Numbered from the stretch's first letter, positions 1-6,027 are shown. The stretch is 6,368 bases of DNA from Acidobacteriota bacterium (GCA_028876695.1 JAGWRH010000271.1:1-6368), one strand, 5' to 3'. The notes: generated from the letters alone by a model not told the origin. A program made the numbers and translations.

Positions 1-24
1 CGATGATGGCGTGTGCTAGGTTAC

Positions 25-51
25 TTCGGGGCCCGGTTCCGAAAAATTTTT
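25..51 (+). other. Short leader hairpin upstream of tolQ
   Basis: A 5-bp inverted repeat (TTCGG at 25-29, CCGAA at 39-43, 9-base loop) is followed by AAAATTTTT at 43-51. It could be a weak leftover terminator of an upstream gene or a leader structure of the tol operon mRNA. The stem is short, so chance is a serious alternative. No coding sequence or convincing promoter can be read in bases 1-68, and the window starts too close to see a full upstream region. Confidence 0.2.
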
Positions 52-55
52 GATC

Positions 56-60
56 AGGAG
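56..60 (+). promoter_or_regulatory. Shine-Dalgarno of tolQ
   Basis: AGGAG at 56-60 is the only good ribosome-binding sequence before tolQ. It sits 17 bases before the TTG at 78, which is too far for usual initiation, but exactly 8 bases before an in-frame ATT at 69. This spacing raises the possibility of a rare ATT start. Confidence 0.55.
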
Positions 61-77
61 CAGGCAAAATTTCAGGC

Positions 78-779
78 TTGGCGCTTTTTCTTTTTGCCAG
101 CCCGGTCACGCTGCTTGAGCAGACGACCGGCGTTGCGCGCGTAATTCTAGGAATTCTGTTATTTCTATCCATTCTGTCCTGGGCGTTAATCCTTCAAAAG
201 TTTTCGCAGCTGAGCGGCCTGGACAACAAAACGGCGCGGTTTCTGCAGATGTTCCGCTCCGGGCGCGGCTTGGCCGACCCGAACACGCTTCGCGCGGGCG
301 CCGGGACCACTCCGCTGGTGGCCGTTTACGCGGCGGGCTATCGCGAATTCGAGGCGCAGCTCGGCGTGCCCGCGCGTTCAGCGGGCGGCGGAACGGCGAC
401 AGCGACGAAGCTGCGAAACGCCAGCGCGGTCGGCATCGAGATGCAGGTAGCGGCGGGCGAAGAGGTGCGGCGACTGGAAAAGGGCATGTCCACGCTCGCG
501 ACCATCGCGTCGGTTTCGCCGTTCATCGGGCTTTTCGGCACGGTATGGGGCGTGATGGACGCGTTCGCGGGGCTGGGCGAAGCCGGCACGGCGAGCTTGC
601 GCGCCGTGGCGCCGGGCATCGCCGAAGCGCTGATCACGACCGCGGCCGGGCTTTTCGCGGCCATCCCGGCGCTGATCGCTTACAACCATTTCCTTCACGG
701 GATCCGCAGCCTTTCGACGCGGATGAACGATTTCGCTTCCGAGTTCGTGGCCAAGATCGAGACGCTGTACACGTCGTAG
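78..779 (+). CDS. tolQ: TolQ, proton channel subunit of the Tol-Pal motor
   Basis: MotA/TolQ/ExbB-family inner-membrane protein that, with TolR, converts proton flow into force on the TolA-type protein. The 233 residues are close to the E. coli length of 230. Three hydrophobic helices are visible at about residues 20-40, 138-160 and 182-204. The second contains the family signature GLFGTVWGVM (151-160) and the third the block APGIAEALITTAAGLFAA (178-195). Thr155 and Thr188 fall where E. coli TolQ has its pore-lining Thr145 and Thr178, with identical 33-residue spacing. The cytoplasmic loop at 98-110 is Gly/Ala/Thr rich. The frame opens at base 54 after a stop, so the start must be TTG at 78 or, less conventionally, ATT at 69, which fits the AGGAG better and would add three residues. 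It is the first gene of the visible operon; no ybgC lies immediately upstream. ExbB is the alternative name, but the tolB-pal context settles TolQ. Confidence 0.95.
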   Translation: MALFLFASPVTLLEQTTGVARVILGILLFLSILSWALILQKFSQLSGLDNKTARFLQMFRSGRGLADPNTLRAGAGTTPLVAVYAAGYREFEAQLGVPARSAGGGTATATKLRNASAVGIEMQVAAGEEVRRLEKGMSTLATIASVSPFIGLFGTVWGVMDAFAGLGEAGTASLRAVAPGIAEALITTAAGLFAAIPALIAYNHFLHGIRSLSTRMNDFASEFVAKIETLYTS

Positions 780-788
780 GAATTCCGC

Positions 789-1211
789 ATGCCGCAAATA
801 CAACGCGAGACCGGCACTTCCCTATCGGAAATCAACATGGTGCCGTTCATCGACGTGGTGCTGGTGCTGCTGATTATCTTTATGATCACCGCGCCGGTGC
901 TGCAATCGGGCATCGACGTGGACGTGCCGAAGACCAAGACGGTGAAGGAACTGACGCAGGTGCGCATGGTGGTGACCATCGACCGCGGGCAGCGCGTTTA
1001 TCTGAACGACAAGCCGGTGAACATCCACCAGCTCGGGCAGCAAATCGTGGCGCGATCACACGATCCGAAAACGCAGGCCGTGTACGTCCGCTGCGATCAG
1101 ACCGTGCCGTTTGGAAGCTGGGCCACGGTGGTGGACGCGCTGCGGCAGGCCGGGATCCAAAATATCAGCGTGGTGACGCAGCCACTGAGCGAGCGCGCCG
1201 CGGCCGAATGA
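789..1211 (+). CDS. tolR: TolR, ExbD/TolR-family motor subunit
   Basis: A 140-residue partner of TolQ in the inner membrane: a short cytoplasmic N-terminus, one transmembrane helix (about 18-38) and a periplasmic ExbD/TolR domain (about 45-132). The helix carries the signature SEINMVPFIDVVLVLLIIF (residues 13-31). Asp22 in it matches the essential proton-carrying Asp23 of E. coli TolR. The ATG at 789 follows AGGAA (778-782), which overlaps the tolQ stop codon, with a 6-base spacer; the tolQ-tolR gap is only 9 bases, so the two are almost certainly co-transcribed and coupled. The periplasmic domain is expected to dimerise and touch peptidoglycan when the motor is energised. The length agrees with E. 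coli TolR (142). The last residues (SERAAAE) look like an unstructured tail. Confidence 0.95.
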   Translation: MPQIQRETGTSLSEINMVPFIDVVLVLLIIFMITAPVLQSGIDVDVPKTKTVKELTQVRMVVTIDRGQRVYLNDKPVNIHQLGQQIVARSHDPKTQAVYVRCDQTVPFGSWATVVDALRQAGIQNISVVTQPLSERAAAE

Positions 1212-1212
1212 G

Positions 1213-2049
1213 ATGGCTTCCGTCGCAGCAGTTCGGGGAAATGACGGGCTCAAGCCGTTCGTGAAGTATTCGGTAATCTTGCATTGCGCATTGGGAGTGC
1301 TTGTGGCGGTTTCGGCGTATCTCTCGCGTCCGGGAGAAAACTGGGGCGGGCCGGGAGGATCGGTAACGGTCGGGCTGGTCGGCAATGTGCCGGCGATACC
1401 TTTGCCGCGCCCGGAAGCGGAAAGTCCCAACCGCGTGGTGGATAACACCAAGGGTCTTTACAAGGCCGAGCCCAAGCCGCCGGACCTGGCCAAGGACGCC
1501 GTCCCGATTCCGAAGTTCATGAATAATCGGGTCCCGAAGATCAAGAAACCAAAAGAAGAGGCGAGCGAGATGGCTCCGCCGCGCCAGTATGTGACGCGGC
1601 CTTCCAAGGTGCTGGAGAACAAGACACCGCCGCCGCCGAACGCAGTTCCTTACGGAGCCGGCGGAGCTCCGACGGTGCCCACGACATCCTTCGCAATCGG
1701 CAGAAACGGGGCCACGGCGGCGGGCATGAACTTCGGCGGAGCGCAGGGCGGCGATTTCGGCTCGAGGTTTTCGTGGTACGTGGAGGCGGTACAGCGGCGC
1801 ATCAGCGGCAATTGGCTGGAATCGACCGTCGATCCGAGCATCGCGGCCGCCCCGCGCGTGGTGGTGAGCTTCACGATCTTGCGCAACGGCACGGTGACGA
1901 ACATTCAATTTCAGCAGAGAAGCAACGTGATGTCCGTGGATAGTTCCGCGCTGCGAGCGATTCAGGTATCGAGCCCGTTCCAGCCGCTGCCCGGGGGATA
2001 TTCGGGATCATACGTCAACGTGCAGTTTTGGTTCGATTTTCATCGATGA
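1213..2049 (+). CDS. TolA-position protein of TonB type
   Basis: This 278-residue protein occupies the TolA slot between tolR and tolB. It has one N-terminal membrane helix (about 17-37) containing Ser20 and His24 in the SxxxH arrangement that TonB and TolA use to engage ExbB/TolQ. A charged, proline-rich linker follows (about 85-145, many KPP/PPP stretches), then a Gly-rich stretch (148-182) and a C-terminal TonB/TolA-like alpha-beta domain (about 186-278). That domain has the helix YVEAVQRRISGNWLES, the strand VVVSFTILRNGTVTNIQF and the SVDSSALRAI helix typical of TonB_C. It lacks the long Ala/Lys-rich helical domain of enterobacterial TolA, so by architecture it is TonB-like while by context it should serve Tol. 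The ATG lies one base after the tolR stop with no strong Shine-Dalgarno, pointing to coupling with tolR. A direct role in TonB-dependent transport cannot be excluded. Confidence 0.88.
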   Translation: MASVAAVRGNDGLKPFVKYSVILHCALGVLVAVSAYLSRPGENWGGPGGSVTVGLVGNVPAIPLPRPEAESPNRVVDNTKGLYKAEPKPPDLAKDAVPIPKFMNNRVPKIKKPKEEASEMAPPRQYVTRPSKVLENKTPPPPNAVPYGAGGAPTVPTTSFAIGRNGATAAGMNFGGAQGGDFGSRFSWYVEAVQRRISGNWLESTVDPSIAAAPRVVVSFTILRNGTVTNIQFQQRSNVMSVDSSALRAIQVSSPFQPLPGGYSGSYVNVQFWFDFHR

Positions 2050-2089
2050 TTCATCGACGGTACATACTTTTTGGCCAAGGCTTTTATAA

Positions 2090-3442
2090 ATGACACGAAG
2101 ACTGGCAGTGTTCGGAGCGGCGGTGGCAGTTGCAGCGGCGGGAATGATGCTGGGCATGGCGCCACGCGCTTCGGCGCAGGATTGGTTCACCACCGGCACA
2201 GGACTGGGAGTCACGAAGGTGCGGCTGGCCGTGCCGGAAACGGCAGTTCGCGGGTCGGCGGCTCAGCCGTTCCAGAAGACGTTTCACGACGTGCTGTGGG
2301 GGGATTTGAGCTACTCAGGAATCGTGGACATGGTGAGCGAGAGCTTCTATCCGCTTTCGGCGCCGAGCCAGCCGAGCGAACTGAACGCGCAGCAATGGTC
2401 CGCGCAACCGTGCAACGCGTATATGGTGGCGTACGGAAACCTGAACGTGAACGGCACGAACCTTTCGCTGGCCGGATATCTTTCCGATGTGCATGGCCAA
2501 ACGGCTACGACGGCGCTGCAGAAAATCTATACGGATGCGGCGACGGATGCGGGCGCGCGGAAGCTGGCGCACAAGTTCGCCGACGACATCGTGGCGCTGC
2601 TCAGCGGCGGCCAGCCGGGCATCGCGCAGACGCAGATCGCTTACGTGAGCGCTCACAATGGCGACAAGGAAATCTGGGCGATGGATTACGATGGCGCGAA
2701 TCAGCGCCAGTTGACGCACTTGCGGACGATATCGCTTACGCCGCGCTGGTCTCCGGATGCGTCGCGCATCGCGTTTACGTGCTATGTGCCGTATCGCGGC
2801 GCTCCTTCGGCGCAGATTTGCATGTACTCGATGCTCACCAACCGGCTGATCGCGTTTCCACACTTCCCGGGGACGAATGCCGCCCCGGCGTGGTCGCCGG
2901 ACGGAACGAAGCTCGCATTCATGTCCAGCCGCGGCGGGGACACGGAGTTGTATGTGGCCAACGCCGACGGCACGCATATGCAGCAGATCACCTACGCGGC
3001 GGGCGTGAACACTTCACCGGTATTCAATCCGAAGACGGGCCAGCAGATCGTGTTCGTGAGCGATCGTGTGGGTGACCCGGTGCTGTACCTCGCGAATACC
3101 GACGGGTCGAACGCGCAGAAAATCGATCTACCGGACATGGGGTACGTGGTCGATCCGGCGTGGTCACCAAATGGACAATTGCTCGCATTTAGTTGGCGCA
3201 GACCGACGGGAAACTACGATATTTACGTGATGGACATCGTGAGCCATCAACTCGTGGAATTGACGAAGGACGAGGGGCGAAACGAGCGCCCCACGTGGGC
3301 GCCCGACGGGCGGCACATTGCGTTTGAATCGACGCGCACCGGAACCAACGAGATATGGGAAATGCTGGCGGATGGCAGCCAGCCGAGAGAGTTAACTTTT
3401 CACGGCGAAAACGAATCGCCAAACTGGTCGCCGAAGGATTAA
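2090..3442 (+). CDS. tolB: TolB, periplasmic beta-propeller of Tol-Pal
   Basis: A 450-residue exported protein. The signal peptide is RR-initiated with a hydrophobic core (about 5-23) and a likely signal peptidase I site after ASA (27-29). The mature N-terminal alpha/beta TolB domain spans about 31-178. A six-bladed PD40 propeller follows, with repeats marked by RWSPDASRIAF (219), AWSPDGTKLAF (267), VFNPKTGQQIVF (311), AWSPNGQLLAF (357), TWAPDGRHIAF (402) and a terminal NWSPKD (445-450). TolB binds Pal through the propeller and, in E. coli, TolA through its extreme N-terminus. The length is slightly above the E. coli 430. The ATG at 2090 follows AAGG (2077-2080) with a 9-base spacer, 40 bases after the previous stop. 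Cys231 and Cys244 lie in one blade and could form a disulfide; Cys108 is single. Assignment is secure from repeats plus context. Confidence 0.95.
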   Translation: MTRRLAVFGAAVAVAAAGMMLGMAPRASAQDWFTTGTGLGVTKVRLAVPETAVRGSAAQPFQKTFHDVLWGDLSYSGIVDMVSESFYPLSAPSQPSELNAQQWSAQPCNAYMVAYGNLNVNGTNLSLAGYLSDVHGQTATTALQKIYTDAATDAGARKLAHKFADDIVALLSGGQPGIAQTQIAYVSAHNGDKEIWAMDYDGANQRQLTHLRTISLTPRWSPDASRIAFTCYVPYRGAPSAQICMYSMLTNRLIAFPHFPGTNAAPAWSPDGTKLAFMSSRGGDTELYVANADGTHMQQITYAAGVNTSPVFNPKTGQQIVFVSDRVGDPVLYLANTDGSNAQKIDLPDMGYVVDPAWSPNGQLLAFSWRRPTGNYDIYVMDIVSHQLVELTKDEGRNERPTWAPDGRHIAFESTRTGTNEIWEMLADGSQPRELTFHGENESPNWSPKD

Positions 3443-3444
3443 GG

Positions 3445-3474
3445 GCGCCGCGTTCCCGCGCGGCGCGGCGCGGG
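3445..3474 (+). other. Two mutually exclusive GC hairpins after tolB
   Basis: Immediately after the tolB stop, GCGCCGCG (3445-3452) pairs perfectly with CGCGGCGC (3459-3466) across a 6-base loop. A second perfect stem, CCCGCGC (3455-3461) with GCGCGGG (3468-3474), overlaps it, so only one can form at a time. No T-run follows, so this is not a classical intrinsic terminator. It may stabilise or process the mRNA between tolB and pal, or reflect high GC by chance. Confidence 0.4.
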
Positions 3475-3629
3475 CGGAAAACGCAAACGAGTTCCTCGCG
3501 CGTGTGGGGAAGGAAGTTGCAGGGTCTGTTTTCAAAGCTGTCAGGCAATTCGGGCAGGGTCCGATATCTAAAATTCATTTTCGGTCTTCCCTTAAGCCCT
3601 CGCGGGAGGATCGAAGGAGAGAGAACGAC
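3475..3629 (+). other. tolB-pal intergenic leader
   Basis: The only sizeable gap inside tolQ-pal (187 bases in total with the hairpins). It includes an AT-richer patch at 3564-3580 with TAAAAT (3569-3574) as a possible -10, but no acceptable -35 at 16-18 bases upstream. A separate pal promoter is therefore possible but not shown. The pal reading frame is open upstream to about 3504, but that stretch has no membrane-export character and lies before the ribosome-binding site. Confidence 0.35.
3613..3620 (+). promoter_or_regulatory. Shine-Dalgarno fixing the pal start
   Basis: GAAGGAGA lies 9 bases before the ATG at 3630. It selects this ATG over the in-frame upstream ATG at 3504 and puts the lipoprotein signal peptide at the very N-terminus, as it must be. 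Confidence 0.8.
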
Positions 3630-4394
3630 ATGCAAGTCCGTGGTATGTCAAAGCCTGTAGTGGTTTTCAGCTTGCTTGCTCTAGCCGCGACGGTAGGAGG
3701 ATGTAAAAAGCAGGTCGCGGCCACAACGCCCGCTCCGGCGCCAGCGCCGGCGGCGGCGCCGACGGTGACGCTCAATGCGACGCCGTCGTCGATCCAATCG
3801 GGACAAACATCCACGCTTTCGTGGTCGTCCACGAATGCAACGGACCTGGACATCGAACCGGGAGTGGGCAAAGTTTCGCCGCAAGGCTCGACGCCGGTGA
3901 CTCCGGGGCAATCGACCACGTACACGATCACCGCGACCGGCTCGGGAGGCAGCGCCACGGCCAGCGCACAGGTGACCGTCTCCGCGCCCGCGGCCGCCGC
4001 GGCTCCTCCCGCGGCACAGCCGAATCTGAGCGACCTTTTTTCGCAGAACGTCAAGGACGCGTTCTTCGACTTCGATAAATCCGAACTGCGGCAGGACGCT
4101 CGCGACGCTCTGACCAAGGATGCCGAGTTCCTCCGCTCGTATCCCAATGCGCGCATTTCAATCGAAGGCCATTGCGACGAGCGCGGGTCGACCGAATACA
4201 ACCTCGGCCTCGGGCAGCGGCGCGCGGAAGCGGCCAAGAACTTCCTGATCTCACTGGGGATCACGAGCGACCGGCTGACCACCGTGAGCTGGGGCAAAGA
4301 GCGTCCCTTCTGCACCGAGCACAGCGAAGAATGCTGGGCGCAGAATCGCCGCGCACACCTCGTGCTGGTCCAGTCGAACGGATCGGGCCAGTAA
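3630..4394 (+). CDS. pal: Pal, peptidoglycan-associated lipoprotein with Ig-like domain
   Basis: A 254-residue outer-membrane lipoprotein. Residues 1-24 are a lipoprotein signal peptide ending in the lipobox VGGC, with Cys25 as the lipidated residue. An Ala/Pro linker (30-46) leads to an Ig-like beta domain (about 46-118: TPSSIQSGQTSTLSWSS and the strand TTYTITATGSGG). A second Ala/Pro linker (119-132) and the OmpA/Pal domain (about 143-249) follow. The OmpA domain keeps the peptidoglycan-binding core: Asp183 in GHCDERG and Arg198 in NLGLGQRRA, 15 residues apart as in the diaminopimelate-binding pair of OmpA proteins, plus the terminal NRRAHLVLV. The Ig insert makes it longer than E. coli Pal (173). 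Cys228 and Cys235 bracket a short loop and may pair; Cys182 is next to the ligand site. Start chosen from the Shine-Dalgarno and the signal peptide; ATG at 3645 is a weaker alternative. It should bind TolB and the TolA-type protein. Confidence 0.95.
   Translation: MQVRGMSKPVVVFSLLALAATVGGCKKQVAATTPAPAPAPAAAPTVTLNATPSSIQSGQTSTLSWSSTNATDLDIEPGVGKVSPQGSTPVTPGQSTTYTITATGSGGSATASAQVTVSAPAAAAAPPAAQPNLSDLFSQNVKDAFFDFDKSELRQDARDALTKDAEFLRSYPNARISIEGHCDERGSTEYNLGLGQRRAEAAKNFLISLGITSDRLTTVSWGKERPFCTEHSEECWAQNRRAHLVLVQSNGSGQ
3717..3761 (+). repeat. Ala-Pro low-complexity linker in pal
   Basis: Codons 30-44 of pal encode an (AP)n-type run (ATTPAPAPAPAAAP) from GC-rich, self-complementary triplets such as GCGCC and GGCGC. 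It is a flexible tether between the lipid anchor and the Ig-like domain; repeat number may vary among relatives. Confidence 0.6.
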
Positions 4395-4403
4395 CCGCGT
4401 TTC

Positions 4404-4450
4404 CCTCGCCGGCCGCGGGCCGCCCCTGCCGCCGGCGAGGCTTTTTATTT
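4404..4450 (+). terminator. Strong intrinsic terminator after pal
   Basis: Ten bases after the pal stop, CCTCGCCGGC (4404-4413) pairs perfectly with GCCGGCGAGG (4431-4440), giving a 10-bp GC-rich stem. The 17-base loop (4414-4430) is itself GC rich. The stem is followed by CTTTTTATTT (4441-4450). Stem plus T-tract is the standard rho-independent form. It should end most tolQ-pal transcripts before cpoB. Confidence 0.9.
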
Positions 4451-4550
4451 GCGGACCAAACAGCGCCTCAAAGCCAAAGCCGTGCGAGAATAGGCGCGGA
4501 AGATTCGCGGGGCAGCTCGCCCGCGAAGTATCATCCCAGTCCATACCGTC

Positions 4551-4556
4551 AGGAGG
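4551..4556 (+). promoter_or_regulatory. Shine-Dalgarno fixing the TTG start of cpoB
   Basis: A perfect AGGAGG stands 6 bases before TTG at 4563. The frame from that TTG gives a clean signal peptide, so this site decides in favour of the non-ATG start. The nearby ATG at 4573 is in another frame. Confidence 0.85.
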
Positions 4557-4562
4557 ACTCCA

Positions 4563-5534
4563 TTGCGAATACGATGGGTTGCGCTCGCTATTGCTGCGAT
4601 GTTGTGCGGGGCGATGGGCGGAGCGATCTTGGCGCCGCAGCCCGCCGACGCCGTCTCGCGCGAGATCATCCAACTGCAGCAGCAGGTCTCACAACTGATG
4701 CAAGGCCAGCAGGACCTGAACACGGCGCTGGCGTCGGACACAGCCACGCTGAAGACGCTGGTGCAGCAGTCGCTCGATTCCTCCAACCAGTTGCACAACC
4801 AAATGGGCTCGCTGCAAAAAGTTGTGCAGGATATGCAGGCGAACACGAATTCTACGGTCAGCTCGATGTCGCAGCAGCAGCAAGGGATTGCCGACAACCT
4901 GCAGGACGTGCAGGCGCGCGTGGCCAAGCTTTCGCAGCAGCTGAACGATATGCAGGGCGAATTGCAAAGCATCGACTCGAAAGTCTCCGGGAACGCGCCT
5001 TCGGGCGGCGCTGCTCCGAATGGCGCGGCGCCCACCGGCGCAGCACCGGGCGCGGCGGCGAATGGCGCGCCGCCACCGACTGGAGCCGCGGGCCCCGACG
5101 GTCCTGGCGCGGCCGCGCCCGCCGGCAACGCGATGGCACCGATTTCGGCCGATACGCTCTATCGCAATGCGCTGCGCGACTACACCGGCGGAAACTACGA
5201 TCTTTCGCGGCAGGAGTTCAGCGATTACATCCGGAATTTTCCGCGGAACGACCTGGCCTCCAACGCGCAGTTCTATCTGGGCGAAATCGCCTACGCGCAA
5301 GGCGATTACAAGGGCGCCGTGGCCGCGTATGAAACGGTCCTGCAGAATTATCCGCAGAGCTTCAAGCTCGGCGCTTCCCTGCTGAAGAAAGGCATGGCGG
5401 AAGTGGAACTGGGAATGAAAATCAGCGCCCGGCGCGACCTGCGCGACGTGGTGAAGCGCTTCCCCGGATCGGACGAAGCGCGCCGCGCCGAGGCCAAGCT
5501 GCGCCAGATCGAAGCGCCCTCCACGCGCCGCTAA
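4563..5534 (+). CDS. cpoB: CpoB/YbgF, Tol-Pal-associated coiled-coil TPR protein
   Basis: A 323-residue periplasmic protein of the tol-pal YbgF family. In E. coli CpoB binds TolA and coordinates outer-membrane constriction with PBP1B-driven peptidoglycan synthesis. The signal peptide (residues 1-30) has a likely cleavage after ADA. A long Gln/Leu-rich coiled coil (about 32-142) follows, which should trimerise. An Ala/Gly/Pro linker spans 143-193. Three TPR-like repeats (about 196-317) start at LYRNALRDYTGGNYDLSRQ, FYLGEIAYAQGDYKGAVAAY and LLKKGMAEVELGMKISARRD, with the inter-repeat FP/YP turns RNFPRND, QNYPQSF and KRFPGSD. The length exceeds E. coli CpoB (263) through the longer coil and linker. 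Cys15 is inside the signal peptide and is not in a lipobox. A terminator separates the gene from pal and no convincing promoter could be read in 4451-4550, so read-through or an unrecognised promoter must drive it. Confidence 0.93.
   Translation: MRIRWVALAIAAMLCGAMGGAILAPQPADAVSREIIQLQQQVSQLMQGQQDLNTALASDTATLKTLVQQSLDSSNQLHNQMGSLQKVVQDMQANTNSTVSSMSQQQQGIADNLQDVQARVAKLSQQLNDMQGELQSIDSKVSGNAPSGGAAPNGAAPTGAAPGAAANGAPPPTGAAGPDGPGAAAPAGNAMAPISADTLYRNALRDYTGGNYDLSRQEFSDYIRNFPRNDLASNAQFYLGEIAYAQGDYKGAVAAYETVLQNYPQSFKLGASLLKKGMAEVELGMKISARRDLRDVVKRFPGSDEARRAEAKLRQIEAPSTRR
4998..5132 (+). repeat. GAAPxG-type low-complexity linker in cpoB
   Basis: Residues 146-190 of CpoB are a degenerate repeat of GAAPNG, GAAPTG, GAAPGA units and variants, built from only Ala, Gly, Pro, Asn, Thr, Ser, Asp and Met. 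It links the trimerising coil to the TPR domain. The DNA is a degenerate array of about 18-base units and a likely spot for length variation. Confidence 0.65.
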
Positions 5535-5587
5535 GGCGTGCGCGGCCTCGATCCGAGCCATAACCGGCGACCGATCGTTCGCTCTTT
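5535..5587. other. Convergent gap between cpoB and the DUF6526-like gene
   Basis: These 53 bases separate two genes that end towards each other. A weak imperfect palindrome around CGATCG (5573-5578 region) precedes CTCTTTT, but the pairing is too poor to call a bidirectional terminator. Confidence 0.3.
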
Positions 5588-6022
5588 TCAAGCGCGGAGA
5601 AGATCCGGCTGCCAATCCCGAATCAGTTTTTTGATCGCTCTGCGGTCCGTCAGCTTTTCCTCCAGCACCTTCCGCGCCAGTTCCGGCAATTCCGCATCGC
5701 TCGCAAAGCGCAACGCGATCAACTGGCCCACGTCAAATTCGGGGATCCGCGGGCGCAAGTCGGGTGGCAGAACGTCGCGCATGCGCAAACGCATTTCCAG
5801 ACGAATCACCCGGTCCTGCACGGTATTGGCGAACATCCTGGCGGAAAGCGCCAGCAAGATCAGCGCGACGGCCAGAAGCAGCGCCACCACCGACGCAAGA
5901 GAGTGGAAGCGCACCACCACGTAGATCGACCAAAGAAAGTTGAGCAACAGCAAAGGCAAAGTTACTCGATGAAAGATGGGGACAATCCGGGTGTGGTTTT
6001 CGAAGTTTTGTGCTTGCGGCAT
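5588..6022 (-). CDS. DUF6526-like two-helix membrane protein
   Basis: A 144-residue protein of unknown function resembling the DUF6526 family. It begins MPQAQNFENHTR followed by VPIFH, the typical family opening. Two membrane helices follow (about 17-38 and 42-62), then a charged amphipathic cytoplasmic part (about 67-144). The tail includes the conserved-looking segments QDRVIRLEMRLRMRD, LIALRFASDAELPEL and RRAIKKLIRDWQPDLLR. Both ends of the hairpin should be cytosolic, given the Arg-rich tail. The start at 6022 is chosen because it has GGGAGG five bases upstream and begins at the family N-terminus; the frame stays open to 6220, but that extension crosses the promoter. It is transcribed against cpoB and away from ssb, so it is a separate unit. 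The family name is from memory of its pattern; no role in Tol-Pal can be inferred beyond adjacency. Confidence 0.82.
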   Translation of the reverse strand: MPQAQNFENHTRIVPIFHRVTLPLLLLNFLWSIYVVVRFHSLASVVALLLAVALILLALSARMFANTVQDRVIRLEMRLRMRDVLPPDLRPRIPEFDVGQLIALRFASDAELPELARKVLEEKLTDRRAIKKLIRDWQPDLLRA

Positions 6023-6027
6023 GGAGA

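Noticed and set aside
545..1264. A 239-codon open frame overlapping tolQ and tolR on the same strand
   Set aside because: It is rich in Arg, Gly and Ala with no domain character, and arises from the GC-rich codon pattern of the real genes in the next frame.
1165..1908. A 247-codon minus-strand open frame opposite the TonB-like gene
   Set aside because: Composition is Arg/His heavy without motifs; the plus-strand gene has a clear membrane helix and TonB domain, so this is antisense shadow.
3504..3629. N-terminal extension of pal by 42 residues
   Set aside because: It would bury the lipoprotein signal peptide inside the protein and lies upstream of the GAAGGAGA ribosome-binding site.
4563..4610. 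Lipoprotein signal at Cys15 of CpoB
   Set aside because: The residues before the Cys are AAML, which does not fit a lipobox; a normal signal peptidase I site is present at residue 30.
4172..5332. A 386-codon plus-strand open frame running from pal into cpoB
   Set aside because: It crosses a strong terminator and two well-supported genes in another frame, with Arg-rich low-information sequence.
4689..5615. A 308-codon minus-strand open frame opposite cpoB
   Set aside because: It mirrors cpoB codons, has no recognisable domain, and would overlap a securely identified gene completely.
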